The notes under the pieces are model-generated. The model did no database searches and had not been told where the DNA came from. It saw nothing but the letters and a program-made list of their open reading frames with translations. Positions 40,769-48,920 of a DNA stretch of 64,000 bases are shown piece after piece (positions within the stretch are counted from its first letter, which is position 1; each line of letters begins with the position of its first letter). The position numbers and the translations under genes are program-made. The DNA comes from Streptomyces barringtoniae (GTDB taxonomy: Bacteria; Actinomycetota; Actinomycetes; Streptomycetales; Streptomycetaceae): the NCBI RefSeq assembly GCF_020819595.1, contig NZ_JAJHNP010000012.1, forward strand, positions 124,001 through 188,000, written 5' to 3'.

Positions 40769-42170
40769 CTGCCGTCCGGGAATCCGGTGCGCCTGAAGGC
40801 ATGTGCGAACGGGTTTCGCAGGCCATTACCAGGGAACGCGGGCCGAGCGTGATCGCGGGGCGCGGTGCCCGTTCGACGTAACCGGGAAGATGGCGCAGGC
40901 GCCGTCGGCCGGCGATGGTCGCGAGCGCCAGGGTGGCCTCCACCATGGCGAACTCGTCACCGAGGCATTTGCGGTTGCCCGCGGAGAACGGCATCAGCGC
41001 CCGGCGCTGCTCGGCGGTGGGCTTTCCCGGCAACCAGCGGTCGGGGTCGAAACGCCCGGGGTCGGGGAACGACGAGGAATCGTGGTGCAGGAGGTAGGGG
41101 CTGTACAGAACGGTGGCTCCCTCGGGCAGACGGCATCCGGCGAGTTCCGTCTCCCTGGTGGCGACGCGGGTGAAGAGCCAGCCGGGGGACGAGTGGCGCA
41201 GCGTCTCCAGGACGACGCACCGGGTGTGGACGAGGTGCGGCAGGTCCTCGGGGCCGGGCCGTCGGCCTCTGGGGAGGACGGCGTCGAGCTCGGCGTGCAG
41301 GCGGCGCTCGGCCTCCGGGTGGCGGGCCAGCAGGCTGAAGGCGTCGGCCAGGCACAGCGCCGGGGCCTCGACGCCCGTGAGCAGCAGCGTGATCAGGTGG
41401 TCGTGGACCTCCTGGTCGGTGATCGCCGCCGCTGCGCCGTCGCCGCGCGCGGCCGCCAGCAGGGTTCCCAGCACATCGTCGCGGTCGGCGCCCCGGCGGC
41501 GCTGCGCGATCGCCGTGTCGATGATCGCGTGGAGACGTGACAGCGCGTGCCGGTAGCGGCGGTTGGCGGGTGTGGGGAGGCGGAACAGGGCGTCGATCGG
41601 TACGACCGTGCGGACGAACAGGCCACGGACGATGTCCGTGAGGCAGTCCCGCACCTCGTTGGCCGTCGTGTCGTCCAGCGCGTCGGAGAGCAGGACCCGG
41701 CTGATCACGCGTGTCGTGAGGGTCATCATCGCCTCGGTCACGGGCACCGTCCGACCCGCCGGCCACGCCCGGCACACCGCCTCGGCCTCCTCCGCGACGA
41801 GATCCGTGTAATGGGCGACGTAGGAGGGATGGAAGCCCGGTTGCAGCAGCCTGCGCTTGTTCCGGTGCGCCGGCTGACGGCAGGTGACGAGACCGTCCCC
41901 CATCAGCTTGCCGAGCCTGTCGTACAGCGGGCCCCCCTTGTCGAAGGTGTGCGGGTCCATGAGCACCTCGTGGGTCAGCTCGGGGTGGCACACCATCCAG
42001 GCGCGCTGGGGGCCCAGCCGTATCTCGACCAGATCCCCGTGCGCGGGCAAAGAATTCAGAAACGCCAGCGGCCGACGGTATAAGGCGATACCGTGACCGA
42101 GGATCGGGAATATGCCGGGAGCAGTACCTGTCCTCCAGGTTCGTTTCTGTTCGGGCACAGCACGGCTCAT
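40743..42170 (-). CDS. Cytochrome P450 linked to the terpene synthase
   Basis: 475 residues. The haem-binding loop 'FSAGNRKCLGDEFAMVEA' carries the Cys ligand, the K-helix is 'ETLR', and the I-helix is 'LLLTGVEAPALCLAD'. The last has Glu but lacks the usual following Thr, so proton delivery may differ. The N-terminal 'APGIFPILGHGIALYRRP' and 'TFDKGGPLYDRLGKL' resemble Streptomyces P450s paired with sesquiterpene cyclases (CYP170/CYP183 type). It probably oxidises the terpene made by the next gene. Codon 30 is TTA (42083-42081), so translation should need the bldA tRNA and be delayed to development. First gene of the cassette. Confidence 0.91.
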   Translation of the reverse strand: MSRAVPEQKRTWRTGTAPGIFPILGHGIALYRRPLAFLNSLPAHGDLVEIRLGPQRAWMVCHPELTHEVLMDPHTFDKGGPLYDRLGKLMGDGLVTCRQPAHRNKRRLLQPGFHPSYVAHYTDLVAEEAEAVCRAWPAGRTVPVTEAMMTLTTRVISRVLLSDALDDTTANEVRDCLTDIVRGLFVRTVVPIDALFRLPTPANRRYRHALSRLHAIIDTAIAQRRRGADRDDVLGTLLAAARGDGAAAAITDQEVHDHLITLLLTGVEAPALCLADAFSLLARHPEAERRLHAELDAVLPRGRRPGPEDLPHLVHTRCVVLETLRHSSPGWLFTRVATRETELAGCRLPEGATVLYSPYLLHHDSSSFPDPGRFDPDRWLPGKPTAEQRRALMPFSAGNRKCLGDEFAMVEATLALATIAGRRRLRHLPGYVERAPRPAITLGPRSLVMACETRSHMPSGAPDSRTAGDHVVDHT

Positions 42171-42402
42171 GGGTTCCTCCCACCGGACGTGAGATGTGAA
42201 ATGTGCGAACTGCTGTGGACTCGGCGTCCGAGAGATGTCCTGCCCAGGTTCAGTGGTGGGCGGTTTCCCGAATCCTTTCTCCCAAGGGGCGCACAGAAGC
42301 ACGCGGAAGCGAAAGCCGCATTCGGCGAACGACCGGTGGGACCGGTGTATGCGCCTCCAGGATGCTTGACCTGTCTCCGCGACGGACCCAGGATCATGAG
42401 CC

Positions 42403-43899
42403 ATGACCCAGGGAAACGGCAGCACGGTGGACGGGGTGCTGCGGCGCAGCGCCCGGCGCACTCCGGCCCGCCGGGCGGTGGAGTACGGCGAGCGCCGATG
42501 GACGTACGAGGAACTCGACGACGCCGTCTCGCGCGCGGCCTCGGTGCTGCTCGCGGAGGGCCTCACGCCGGGCGACCGGGTCGGTGCCTACGGCCACAAC
42601 TCCGACGCCTACCTGATCGGCTTTCTGGCCTGCGCCCGCGCGGGCCTGGTCCATGTGCCGGTCAACCAGAACCTGACCGGGGACGACCTGGCGTACCTCG
42701 TCGGCCAGTCCGGCAGCACCCTGGTCCTCGCCGACCCCGGCCTCGCCGGCCGGCTCCCGGACGGCGTACGGGTGTTGCCGCTCAGGGACACCGAGAACTC
42801 GCTGCTCGCCCGGCTGGCGGACGCACCGCCGTACGCCGGGCCCGAACCCCGCACCGAGGACCTGGTCCAGCTGCTGTACACCTCCGGTACGACCGCCCTG
42901 CCCAAGGGCGCGATGATGACCCACCGGGCCCTCGTGCACGAGTACCTGAGCGCGATCACCGCCCTGGACCTGAGCGCCGGTGACCTTCCGGCGCACGCGC
43001 TGCCGCTGTACCACTCGGCGCAGATGCACGTGTTCCTGCTGCCGTACCTCGCCGTCGGTGCGACCAACATCATCCTGGACGCGCCCGACGGGGACCGGCT
43101 TCTCGACCTGATCGAGGCGGGCCGCGTGGACAGCCTGTTCGCGCCGCCCACGGTGTGGATCGGGCTCGCGGGCCGGCCCGACTTCGCCACCCGTGACCTC
43201 GGCGGCCTGCGCAAGGCCTACTACGGCGCGTCGATCATGCCCGTCCCGGTGCTTCGGCGGCTGCGCGAGCGCCTGCCGCGACTGGCCTTCTACAACTGCT
43301 TCGGGCAGAGCGAGATCGGCCCGCTGGCCACGGTCCTCGGCCCCGACGAGCACGAGGGCCGGCTGGACTCCTGCGGGCGGACCGTGCTGTTCGTGGACGC
43401 ACGGGTCGTGGACGACCGGGGCGAGGACGTACCCGACGGCACGCCCGGCGAGATCGTCTACCGCTCACCGCAGTTGTGCGAGGGCTACTGGGACAAGCCC
43501 GAGGAGACCGCCGAGGCCTTCCGGGACGGCTGGTTCCACTCCGGGGACCTCGCGGTGCGCGACGCCGACGGCTACTTCACGATCGTGGACCGCGTGAAGG
43601 ACGTCATCAACTCCGGTGGTGTCCTGGTCGCTTCGCGCCAGGTCGAGGACGCCCTGTACACCCACGAGGCGGTCGCCGAGGCCGCCGTGATCGGCCTGCC
43701 CGACGAGCGGTGGATCGAGGCCGTCACCGCGATCGTCGTCCTGCGCGGCGAGGTGACGGAGGATCGGCTCATCGCGCACGTGAAGGAGAAGCTCGCGCCC
43801 TTCAAGGCGCCCAAACGGGTGCTGTTCGTGGACGAGTTGCCGCGCAACGCCAGCGGGAAGATCCTCAAGCGCGAACTGCGGGACCGCTTCGGCGGCTAG
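42403..43899 (+). CDS. Acyl-CoA synthetase (ANL family)
   Basis: 498 residues. 'QLLYTSGTTALPKGAMMTHRA' in part is the P-loop, 'YNCFGQSEIGPLA' the adenine loop, 'GWFHSGDLAVRDADGYF' the hinge region and 'NASGKILKRELRDRF' the catalytic-Lys tail. It makes an acyl-CoA from a free acid and ATP, probably medium- or long-chain or branched. It is divergent from the P450 across 232 nt, and its TAG stop overlaps the stop of the convergent LLM gene (CTAG, 43896-43899). Confidence 0.9.
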   Translation: MTQGNGSTVDGVLRRSARRTPARRAVEYGERRWTYEELDDAVSRAASVLLAEGLTPGDRVGAYGHNSDAYLIGFLACARAGLVHVPVNQNLTGDDLAYLVGQSGSTLVLADPGLAGRLPDGVRVLPLRDTENSLLARLADAPPYAGPEPRTEDLVQLLYTSGTTALPKGAMMTHRALVHEYLSAITALDLSAGDLPAHALPLYHSAQMHVFLLPYLAVGATNIILDAPDGDRLLDLIEAGRVDSLFAPPTVWIGLAGRPDFATRDLGGLRKAYYGASIMPVPVLRRLRERLPRLAFYNCFGQSEIGPLATVLGPDEHEGRLDSCGRTVLFVDARVVDDRGEDVPDGTPGEIVYRSPQLCEGYWDKPEETAEAFRDGWFHSGDLAVRDADGYFTIVDRVKDVINSGGVLVASRQVEDALYTHEAVAEAAVIGLPDERWIEAVTAIVVLRGEVTEDRLIAHVKEKLAPFKAPKRVLFVDELPRNASGKILKRELRDRFGG

Positions 43900-44798
43900 C
43901 CGAGGCCGTCGGCGGTCTTCGACGGCAGCAGGGCGTCGGCCAGCAACCGCCACTGCGGCAGCGCCGATCCGCCCGGTTCGACGCCGATCACCTGCACGGC
44001 GACGTGATCGGCACCTGCCTCCACATGCCCGTGCAGCTTGCCCACGACCGTGTCCGGGTCGCCCCAGAAGACCAGGTCGTCCACGAACCGGTCGCTGCCG
44101 CCGCCGGAGAGGTCGTCGTCGGTGTAGCCGAGCCGGCGGAACTTGGCGATGTTGTAAGGGGTTTCGAGGTAGCCGCGCAGGTGCTCGCGCGACAGGGCGC
44201 GGGCCCGGTCCGGGTCGGTCTCGAACAGCACCGCGTGCTCGACGGCCAGGAAGGCGTCCGGCCCGAGGATCTCCCTCGCCTGCACGGTGTGGGCCGTGTT
44301 CACGTGGTAGGTCTGGGCCCCCTCGGCGCGGTCGCGGGCCAGCTCCAGCATCTTGGGACCGTACGCGGCCAGCAGGCGCCGGACGGGCTGTGCCGGGCGT
44401 GGGTTGGGCGTCCGCTGGGCGTCCAGCTCGTCGAGGTACCCGGCCATGGCGGCGAGGGGCTTGATCCCCGGGCGGGGCTGCCCGCCGAAGCCCAGGCCGA
44501 GTACGTGCCGACCCGGATAGGCGTCCGCGAGCAGCAGGGCGGCACCGTGCGTCCAGGTCGCCTCCCGGGACCAGATACGGGCGATGCCGTTCACCACGGT
44601 GAGCTGCCGCGTGGAGGCGAGCAGGTAGCCGGCGTGGGTGAACGCGTCCCGCCCGAGCGTCTCCGGGATCCAGACGGCTCGCCAGCCCAGATCCTCCAGT
44701 TCCTGCACCGAGTCCCGGATCCGCACGGCCGGCTGGTGCTCGAAGTCGAAGGTGTAGATCCCGAACCTGCCGAGGTCCAGGCCGTTCTTCCCGGTCAT
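43896..44798 (-). CDS. F420-dependent LLM-class oxidoreductase (TIGR03620-like)
   Basis: 300 residues from the ATG at 44798, with GGGAG upstream. It is a luciferase-like barrel: 'LGRFGIYTFDFEHQPAV', 'ELEDLGWRAVWIPETLGRDAF', 'GIARIWSREATWTHGAALLLA' and 'YPGRHVLGLGFGGQP'. These match the actinobacterial MSMEG_4141-type group predicted to use F420. Substrate unknown. An ATATCG-N8-CGATAT palindrome lies 54-73 nt upstream, between it and the ArsR gene in the same direction, so the ArsR protein probably represses it. Confidence 0.87.
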   Translation of the reverse strand: MTGKNGLDLGRFGIYTFDFEHQPAVRIRDSVQELEDLGWRAVWIPETLGRDAFTHAGYLLASTRQLTVVNGIARIWSREATWTHGAALLLADAYPGRHVLGLGFGGQPRPGIKPLAAMAGYLDELDAQRTPNPRPAQPVRRLLAAYGPKMLELARDRAEGAQTYHVNTAHTVQAREILGPDAFLAVEHAVLFETDPDRARALSREHLRGYLETPYNIAKFRRLGYTDDDLSGGGSDRFVDDLVFWGDPDTVVGKLHGHVEAGADHVAVQVIGVEPGGSALPQWRLLADALLPSKTADGLG

Positions 44799-44851
44799 CG
44801 TGTCCCGCTCCCTGCGCGTCGACGGTTCGATGTTCGATGCGATGATTCGAA

Positions 44852-44871
44852 ATATCGCAGATTCTCGATAT
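44852..44871. promoter_or_regulatory. Inverted repeat ATATCG-N8-CGATAT upstream of the LLM gene
   Basis: A perfect 6-nt inverted repeat with 8-nt spacer in the AT-richest part of this region (44830-44880). It sits between the end of the ArsR gene and the LLM start. Spacing and composition suit an ArsR/SmtB dimer operator. Confidence 0.6.
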
Positions 44872-44911
44872 GAAATGCAAGGCGTGGCCGGCGCCGGTGA
44901 CGTCTGGCGGG

Positions 44912-45244
44912 CTAGAGCGATCGCCCCAGCTCGGCGACCAGGTCGGCTATGCGCTGTTCGTCCCGCTTGTAATGGGTCCACTTGCCCACACGGGTGGCCC
45001 GGACCAGGCCCGCGCGCTGGAGTTCGGCCATGTAGGCGGACACTGTCGACTGGGCCAGGCCCGCCTTGGCCTGGATGTGGCTCACGCACACACCGACCTC
45101 GGCCGGATCGGCGATGGCCGTCTCCATCGGGAAGTGCCGTTCGGGCTCGCGCAGCCAGCGCAGCATCTGCAGCCGCATGGGGTTGGAGAGCGCCCGCAGT
45201 GCGTTGACCAGGCCGGGGTCCGGGATGGGGGCGGTGTCCGTCAT
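44912..45244 (-). CDS. ArsR-family winged-helix regulator
   Basis: 110 residues. 'LVNALRALSNPMRLQMLRWL' begins the winged helix, and 'GLAQSTVSAYMAELQRAGLV' is the recognition helix region. 'VGVCVSHIQAKAG' carries a single Cys at the alpha3-like position. The classic metal motif ELCVCDL is absent, so it is more likely to sense a small organic ligand or redox state than arsenic. A PaaR/LLM-type context and the palindrome just downstream point to control of the LLM oxidoreductase. Confidence 0.88.
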   Translation of the reverse strand: MTDTAPIPDPGLVNALRALSNPMRLQMLRWLREPERHFPMETAIADPAEVGVCVSHIQAKAGLAQSTVSAYMAELQRAGLVRATRVGKWTHYKRDEQRIADLVAELGRSL

Positions 45245-45436
45245 GGCTTCGGAGTATAGGTCCGCGACGACGTTTCGGGGTAAGTCGATACGATCTTGGT
45301 CGGTGCTTCGGCCGTTGTTGGTACGGCCGTGGTTGTTGGTTCTGCCGTGGTTGGCGATGCGGCCCGAGGCGTGTCCGTGCTTCGGGCCGCCGGCTTCCTG
45401 TTGCCGGTCCCGGGTCGCCGGTCCTGGGTTGCCGCT

Positions 45437-46735
45437 CTACCTCTGGGTCCGCAGGTCCACGATCCGTCGGATCTTGCCGACCGAGCGCTCCAGGGACTCC
45501 GGCTCCACGATCTCCACGTCGACGGACACCCCGATCCCGTCCTTGACGGCCGCGCAGATGGACCGGGCCGCCGCCTCCCGCGCCTCCGGGCCGGCGCCCG
45601 CGCGGGCCTCGGCACGGACGGTGAGCCGGTCCAGCCGGCCCTCCCGCGTCAGCCGGAGCTGGAAGTGGGGTGCCACGCCGGGCGTGCGGAGCACGATCTC
45701 CTCGATCTGGGTCGGGAAGAGGTTGACCCCGCGCAGGATCACCATGTCGTCACTGCGCCCGGTGATCTTCTCCATCCGGCGGAACGCCCGGGCCGTGCCG
45801 GGCAGCAGCCGGGTCAGGTCCCGGGTGCGGTACCGGACGACGGGCATGGCCTCCTTGGTCAGCGAGGTGAACACCAGCTCGCCACGCTCGCCCTCCGGCA
45901 GTACCTCACCCGTGATCGGGTCGACCACCTCCGGATAGAAGTGGTCCTCCCACAGCGTCAGCCCGTCCTTGGTCTCCACGCACTCCTGTGCCACGCCCGG
46001 GCCGATCACCTCGGACAGCCCGTAGATGTCCACGGCGTCGATCGCGAACCGCTCCTCGATCTCGTGCCGCATCTGCTCGGTCCAGGGCTCGGCCCCGAAG
46101 ATCCCCACGCGCAGCGAGGTGCCGCGCGGGTCCACGCCCTGACGCTCGAACTCGTCCAGCAGCGTGAGCATGTAGGACGGGGTCACCATGATGACGGCCG
46201 GCTGAAGATCCTGGATCAGCTGCACCTGCCGGGCCGTCATGCCGCCGGAGGCCGGGACGACCGTACAGCCCAGGCGCTCGGCACCGTAGTGGGCTCCCAG
46301 ACCACCGGTGAACAGCCCATAGCCGTAGGCCACATGCACGATGTCACCGGCCCGCCCGCCGGCCGCCCGGATCGACCGTGCCACCATGTCCGCCCACATG
46401 GAAAGGTCGTTGTCCGTGTAGCCGACCACCGTGGGGCGCCCGGTGGTGCCGCTGGAGGCGTGCAGCCGGCGGATGCGCTCGCGCGGCACGGCGAACATGC
46501 CGTACGGGTAGTTCTCCCTGAGGTCGGCCTTGGTCGTGAACGGGAAACGAGCCAGATCGGCGAGGGACCGGCAGTCCTCGGGGCGGACACCGGCCTTGTC
46601 GAAGGACTCCCGGTAGAACGGCACGTTGGCGTAGGCGTGCCGCAGTGAGGCGCGCAGCCGCTCCAGCTGGAGCTCCCGCAGTTCCTCCCGCCCGAGCCGT
46701 TCGCCCGCGTCGAGCAGGTCCGTCGCATCCGCCAT
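45437..46735 (-). CDS. paaK: Phenylacetate-CoA ligase
   Basis: 432 residues from the ATG at 46735. The P-loop 'LHASSGTTGRPTVVGYTDND' (about 93-112), 'VDIYGLSEVIGPGVAQEC' and 'RSDDMVILRGVNLFPTQIEE' are the PaaK signatures. It activates phenylacetate (or a related aryl acid) to its CoA thioester, the entry step of the aerobic hybrid pathway. No paaABCDE genes are near, so it may serve another aromatic acid. An 18-nt palindrome lies 35 nt upstream. A repeat-rich 190-nt stretch separates it from the ArsR gene. Confidence 0.92.
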   Translation of the reverse strand: MADATDLLDAGERLGREELRELQLERLRASLRHAYANVPFYRESFDKAGVRPEDCRSLADLARFPFTTKADLRENYPYGMFAVPRERIRRLHASSGTTGRPTVVGYTDNDLSMWADMVARSIRAAGGRAGDIVHVAYGYGLFTGGLGAHYGAERLGCTVVPASGGMTARQVQLIQDLQPAVIMVTPSYMLTLLDEFERQGVDPRGTSLRVGIFGAEPWTEQMRHEIEERFAIDAVDIYGLSEVIGPGVAQECVETKDGLTLWEDHFYPEVVDPITGEVLPEGERGELVFTSLTKEAMPVVRYRTRDLTRLLPGTARAFRRMEKITGRSDDMVILRGVNLFPTQIEEIVLRTPGVAPHFQLRLTREGRLDRLTVRAEARAGAGPEAREAAARSICAAVKDGIGVSVDVEIVEPESLERSVGKIRRIVDLRTQR

Positions 46736-46769
46736 CGAGTCGTCTCCCTCGCCGCACTCACATACCGGA

Positions 46770-46787
46770 CGACCGATCATTCGGTCG
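46770..46787. promoter_or_regulatory. Palindromic operator CGACCGA-TCAT-TCGGTCG upstream of paaK
   Basis: A perfect 7-nt inverted repeat with 4-nt spacer, 35 nt before the paaK ATG. Its ACCGA/TCGGT halves resemble TetR-type PaaR sites described in corynebacteria. The regulator gene is not in the window. It could also act on the rightward hypothetical gene. Confidence 0.65.
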
Positions 46788-46876
46788 ATGCTTCGGGGCC
46801 AGTAATCCAGGCCATGCGGCTCCAGGCAAGAGGCCCGCGAAGATTTTCTGCGCCGGTCGCGCCGGAGAATGGGCAA

Positions 46877-47242
46877 GTGGAGCTGCGACGGGAACCGGCT
46901 TCACGCGATCTGGAGCAGTTCGCCCTGGAGGCCGCCCGGCCCGCATGGCCACGGGTGCCGGACGTCACCCGGGACGAGCTGATCGAGCTCGTCCGCAGGG
47001 TGCGGGCCGGACAGGCGGCCGGTGACCCCGGCGCGGACTACCACCTGCTGGTCCTGGAGGTGAACGTCGCCCATCCCCGGCCCTTCGGCGTGATCGAGCA
47101 GGACGCCCCGCCGGAGCGCATCGTGGACGAACTCCTGGCCCACCGGCCCATCGCCCCTGTAGAGCGGTCGGCCTCCCGCCCCGGGTGGAAAAGCGCCTCG
47201 GACGGCAAAGCGCCTCGGACGGCAAAGTGCCTCGGACGGTAA
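46877..47242 (+). CDS. Hypothetical protein
   Basis: 121 residues from the GTG at 46877 (GAGAATGGG upstream); an ATG at 46814 would add 21 residues. Third-position GC is high, and the sequence has an ordered look: 'PDVTRDELIELVRRVRAGQA' predicts a helix, then 'YHLLVLEVNVAHPRPFGVIE' a beta pair. I do not recognise the family. The last ~18 residues are encoded by three 17-nt repeats that run past the stop; because 17 is not a multiple of three, the repeat is read in three frames. It is divergent from paaK and might share its operator. Confidence 0.5.
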   Translation: MELRREPASRDLEQFALEAARPAWPRVPDVTRDELIELVRRVRAGQAAGDPGADYHLLVLEVNVAHPRPFGVIEQDAPPERIVDELLAHRPIAPVERSASRPGWKSASDGKAPRTAKCLGR

Positions 47243-47243
47243 A
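47193..47243 (+). repeat. Three tandem 17-bp repeats
   Basis: GCGCCTCGGACGGCAAA occurs twice exactly (47193-47209, 47210-47226) and once with two changes (47227-47243). It spans the stop of the hypothetical gene and precedes the alpha/beta hydrolase start. Confidence 0.85.
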
Positions 47244-47271
47244 ACCTTGCGCCGCTCCGGGGCCGACCGAC

Positions 47272-48150
47272 ATGATCACGACCATGCCGATCTTCACCGC
47301 GACCGACGGCACCCGGCTCGCCTACCACCTGCGGGGTGCCGGCGAGCCCCTCGCTGTCCTGCCCGGCGGCCCGATGCGTGCCTCCGCCTATCTCGGAGAC
47401 CTCGGCGGGCTGGCCGCGCACCGGCGGCTGGCCCTGCTGGACCTGCGCGGCACCGGGGACTCCGCGCCGTCGGCGGACCCGGCGACGTACCGCTGCGACC
47501 GGATGGTCGAGGACGTCGAGGTGTGGCGCGCACACATGGGTCTGGAGCACATGGATCTGCTCGCCCACTCGGCGGGCGCGGCCCTCGCCATGCTCTACGC
47601 GGCCCGCCACCCGCAGCGGGTACGGCGACTGCTGCTGATCACGCCCAACCCGTCCGCCCTGGGCCTGCGGGCGACCCCCGAGGACCGGCTGGCCGCGGCC
47701 CGGCTGCGCGCGCACGAGCCGTGGTTCGCGGATGCGTTCCCCGCCTTCCGGGCCTGGCTGGCGGGAGAGGCGGACTTCGACGACGTGTTCCTGCCGTTCT
47801 TCCACGGCCGCTGGGACGACGCGGCCCGGCTGCACACGGACGCCGAACCGGGGCAGACCAACGAGGAGGCGGCGGACCGCTACTTCGCCGACGGTGCCTT
47901 CACTCCGGACGCGACCCGGACGGCCCTCGCCGAACTGACCGCGCCGGTCCTCCTGCTCGCCGGGGAACTCGACGGCGGCCCCCGCCCGGACCTCGCCCGT
48001 CGTGCCGCCGGGGCCTTCCCGGACGCCGAGGTCGCCGTCCAGCCCGGCGCCGGTCACTATCCCTGGCTGGACGACCCGCAGTGGTTCCTGGAACGCACCC
48101 TCGCCTTCCTCGACGGGCCGGCGGGCGCCGCTCTGCCCTCGGCAGAGTAG
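47272..48150 (+). CDS. Alpha/beta hydrolase, proline iminopeptidase-like
   Basis: 292 residues from the ATG at 47272; the ATG at 47284 is an alternative. 'LLDLRGTGDSAPS' and the elbow 'LLAHSAGAALAMLYAARHP' (nucleophile Ser in HSAGA) place it in the alpha/beta-hydrolase fold. 'LLAGELDGGPRPDLA' holds the acid and 'PGAGHYPWLDDP' the catalytic His. The elbow 'HSAGA' and the RGTGDS loop resemble proline iminopeptidases. Cytosolic. Substrate unknown. Confidence 0.85.
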   Translation: MITTMPIFTATDGTRLAYHLRGAGEPLAVLPGGPMRASAYLGDLGGLAAHRRLALLDLRGTGDSAPSADPATYRCDRMVEDVEVWRAHMGLEHMDLLAHSAGAALAMLYAARHPQRVRRLLLITPNPSALGLRATPEDRLAAARLRAHEPWFADAFPAFRAWLAGEADFDDVFLPFFHGRWDDAARLHTDAEPGQTNEEAADRYFADGAFTPDATRTALAELTAPVLLLAGELDGGPRPDLARRAAGAFPDAEVAVQPGAGHYPWLDDPQWFLERTLAFLDGPAGAALPSAE

Positions 48151-48188
48151 GCGGCCTCCCACCGGACCGACCGGCTAGCGTGCCCGGC

Positions 48189-48902
48189 ATGGACACCGCG
48201 GCGCCGTACACCGTCGAGGCGAACGGCATCACCCTGGCGTGCCGGTCCTGGGGCCCGGCGGACGCCCCGCCCGTCGTGCTGCTGCACTGCCGTGGCGCGG
48301 ACGGCGCGGACTGGACGCACATCGCCGAACGGCTCGCGGCACCCCCGCGCCCGCGCCGGGTGCACGCTCCCGACCTGCGCGGCCACGGACACAGCGACTG
48401 GCCGGGGAGCTACCGGGCCGAGGCGATGAGCGAGGACGTCCTCGCCCTGCTGGCCGCCCTCGGCCTCGACGGCGCCGATGTCGTGGGCCATTCGCTGGGC
48501 GGCATCGTCGCCTACCTGCTGGCCCAGCGTCATCCCGGTGCCTTACGACGGCTGGTGCTGGAGGACGTCTGCGCACCCGTGCCGCTCGACCCGCCCCGGC
48601 CGCCCGCCCAACGGCCCCCTGGGGAGCTGCCGTTCGACTGGGCGATGGTGCGGGACACCGATGAGCAACGCAATGCGCCCGATCCTGTGTGGTGGCACCA
48701 CATGGACCGGATCACCATGCCGACGCTGGTCATCGGGGGTGGTCCCACCAGCCTCATCCCGCAGGACCAGGTCGCGCAGCTCGCCGGTCTGATCCCCGGA
48801 GCCTCGCTGGTGACCGTGGACGCGGGGCACCTGGTGCACGAGTCCCGTCCCGAGGAGTTCCTCGCCGTGGTGCGGGAGTTCCTCGACCGACCCGGCCGAT
48901 GA
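48189..48902 (+). CDS. Alpha/beta hydrolase with a TTA codon
   Basis: 237 residues. 'PPVVLLHCRGADGADW' is the oxyanion strand, 'VVGHSLGGIVAYLLAQRHPG' the nucleophile elbow and 'TVDAGHLVHESRPEEF' the His. Leu119 is encoded by TTA (48543-48545), so expression should depend on bldA. It follows the previous hydrolase by 38 nt in the same direction, and they may form an operon. It is convergent with the sulfatase gene, with only 18 nt between the stops. Confidence 0.87.
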   Translation: MDTAAPYTVEANGITLACRSWGPADAPPVVLLHCRGADGADWTHIAERLAAPPRPRRVHAPDLRGHGHSDWPGSYRAEAMSEDVLALLAALGLDGADVVGHSLGGIVAYLLAQRHPGALRRLVLEDVCAPVPLDPPRPPAQRPPGELPFDWAMVRDTDEQRNAPDPVWWHHMDRITMPTLVIGGGPTSLIPQDQVAQLAGLIPGASLVTVDAGHLVHESRPEEFLAVVREFLDRPGR

Positions 48903-48920
48903 GGACCGTCGTCGACCGCT

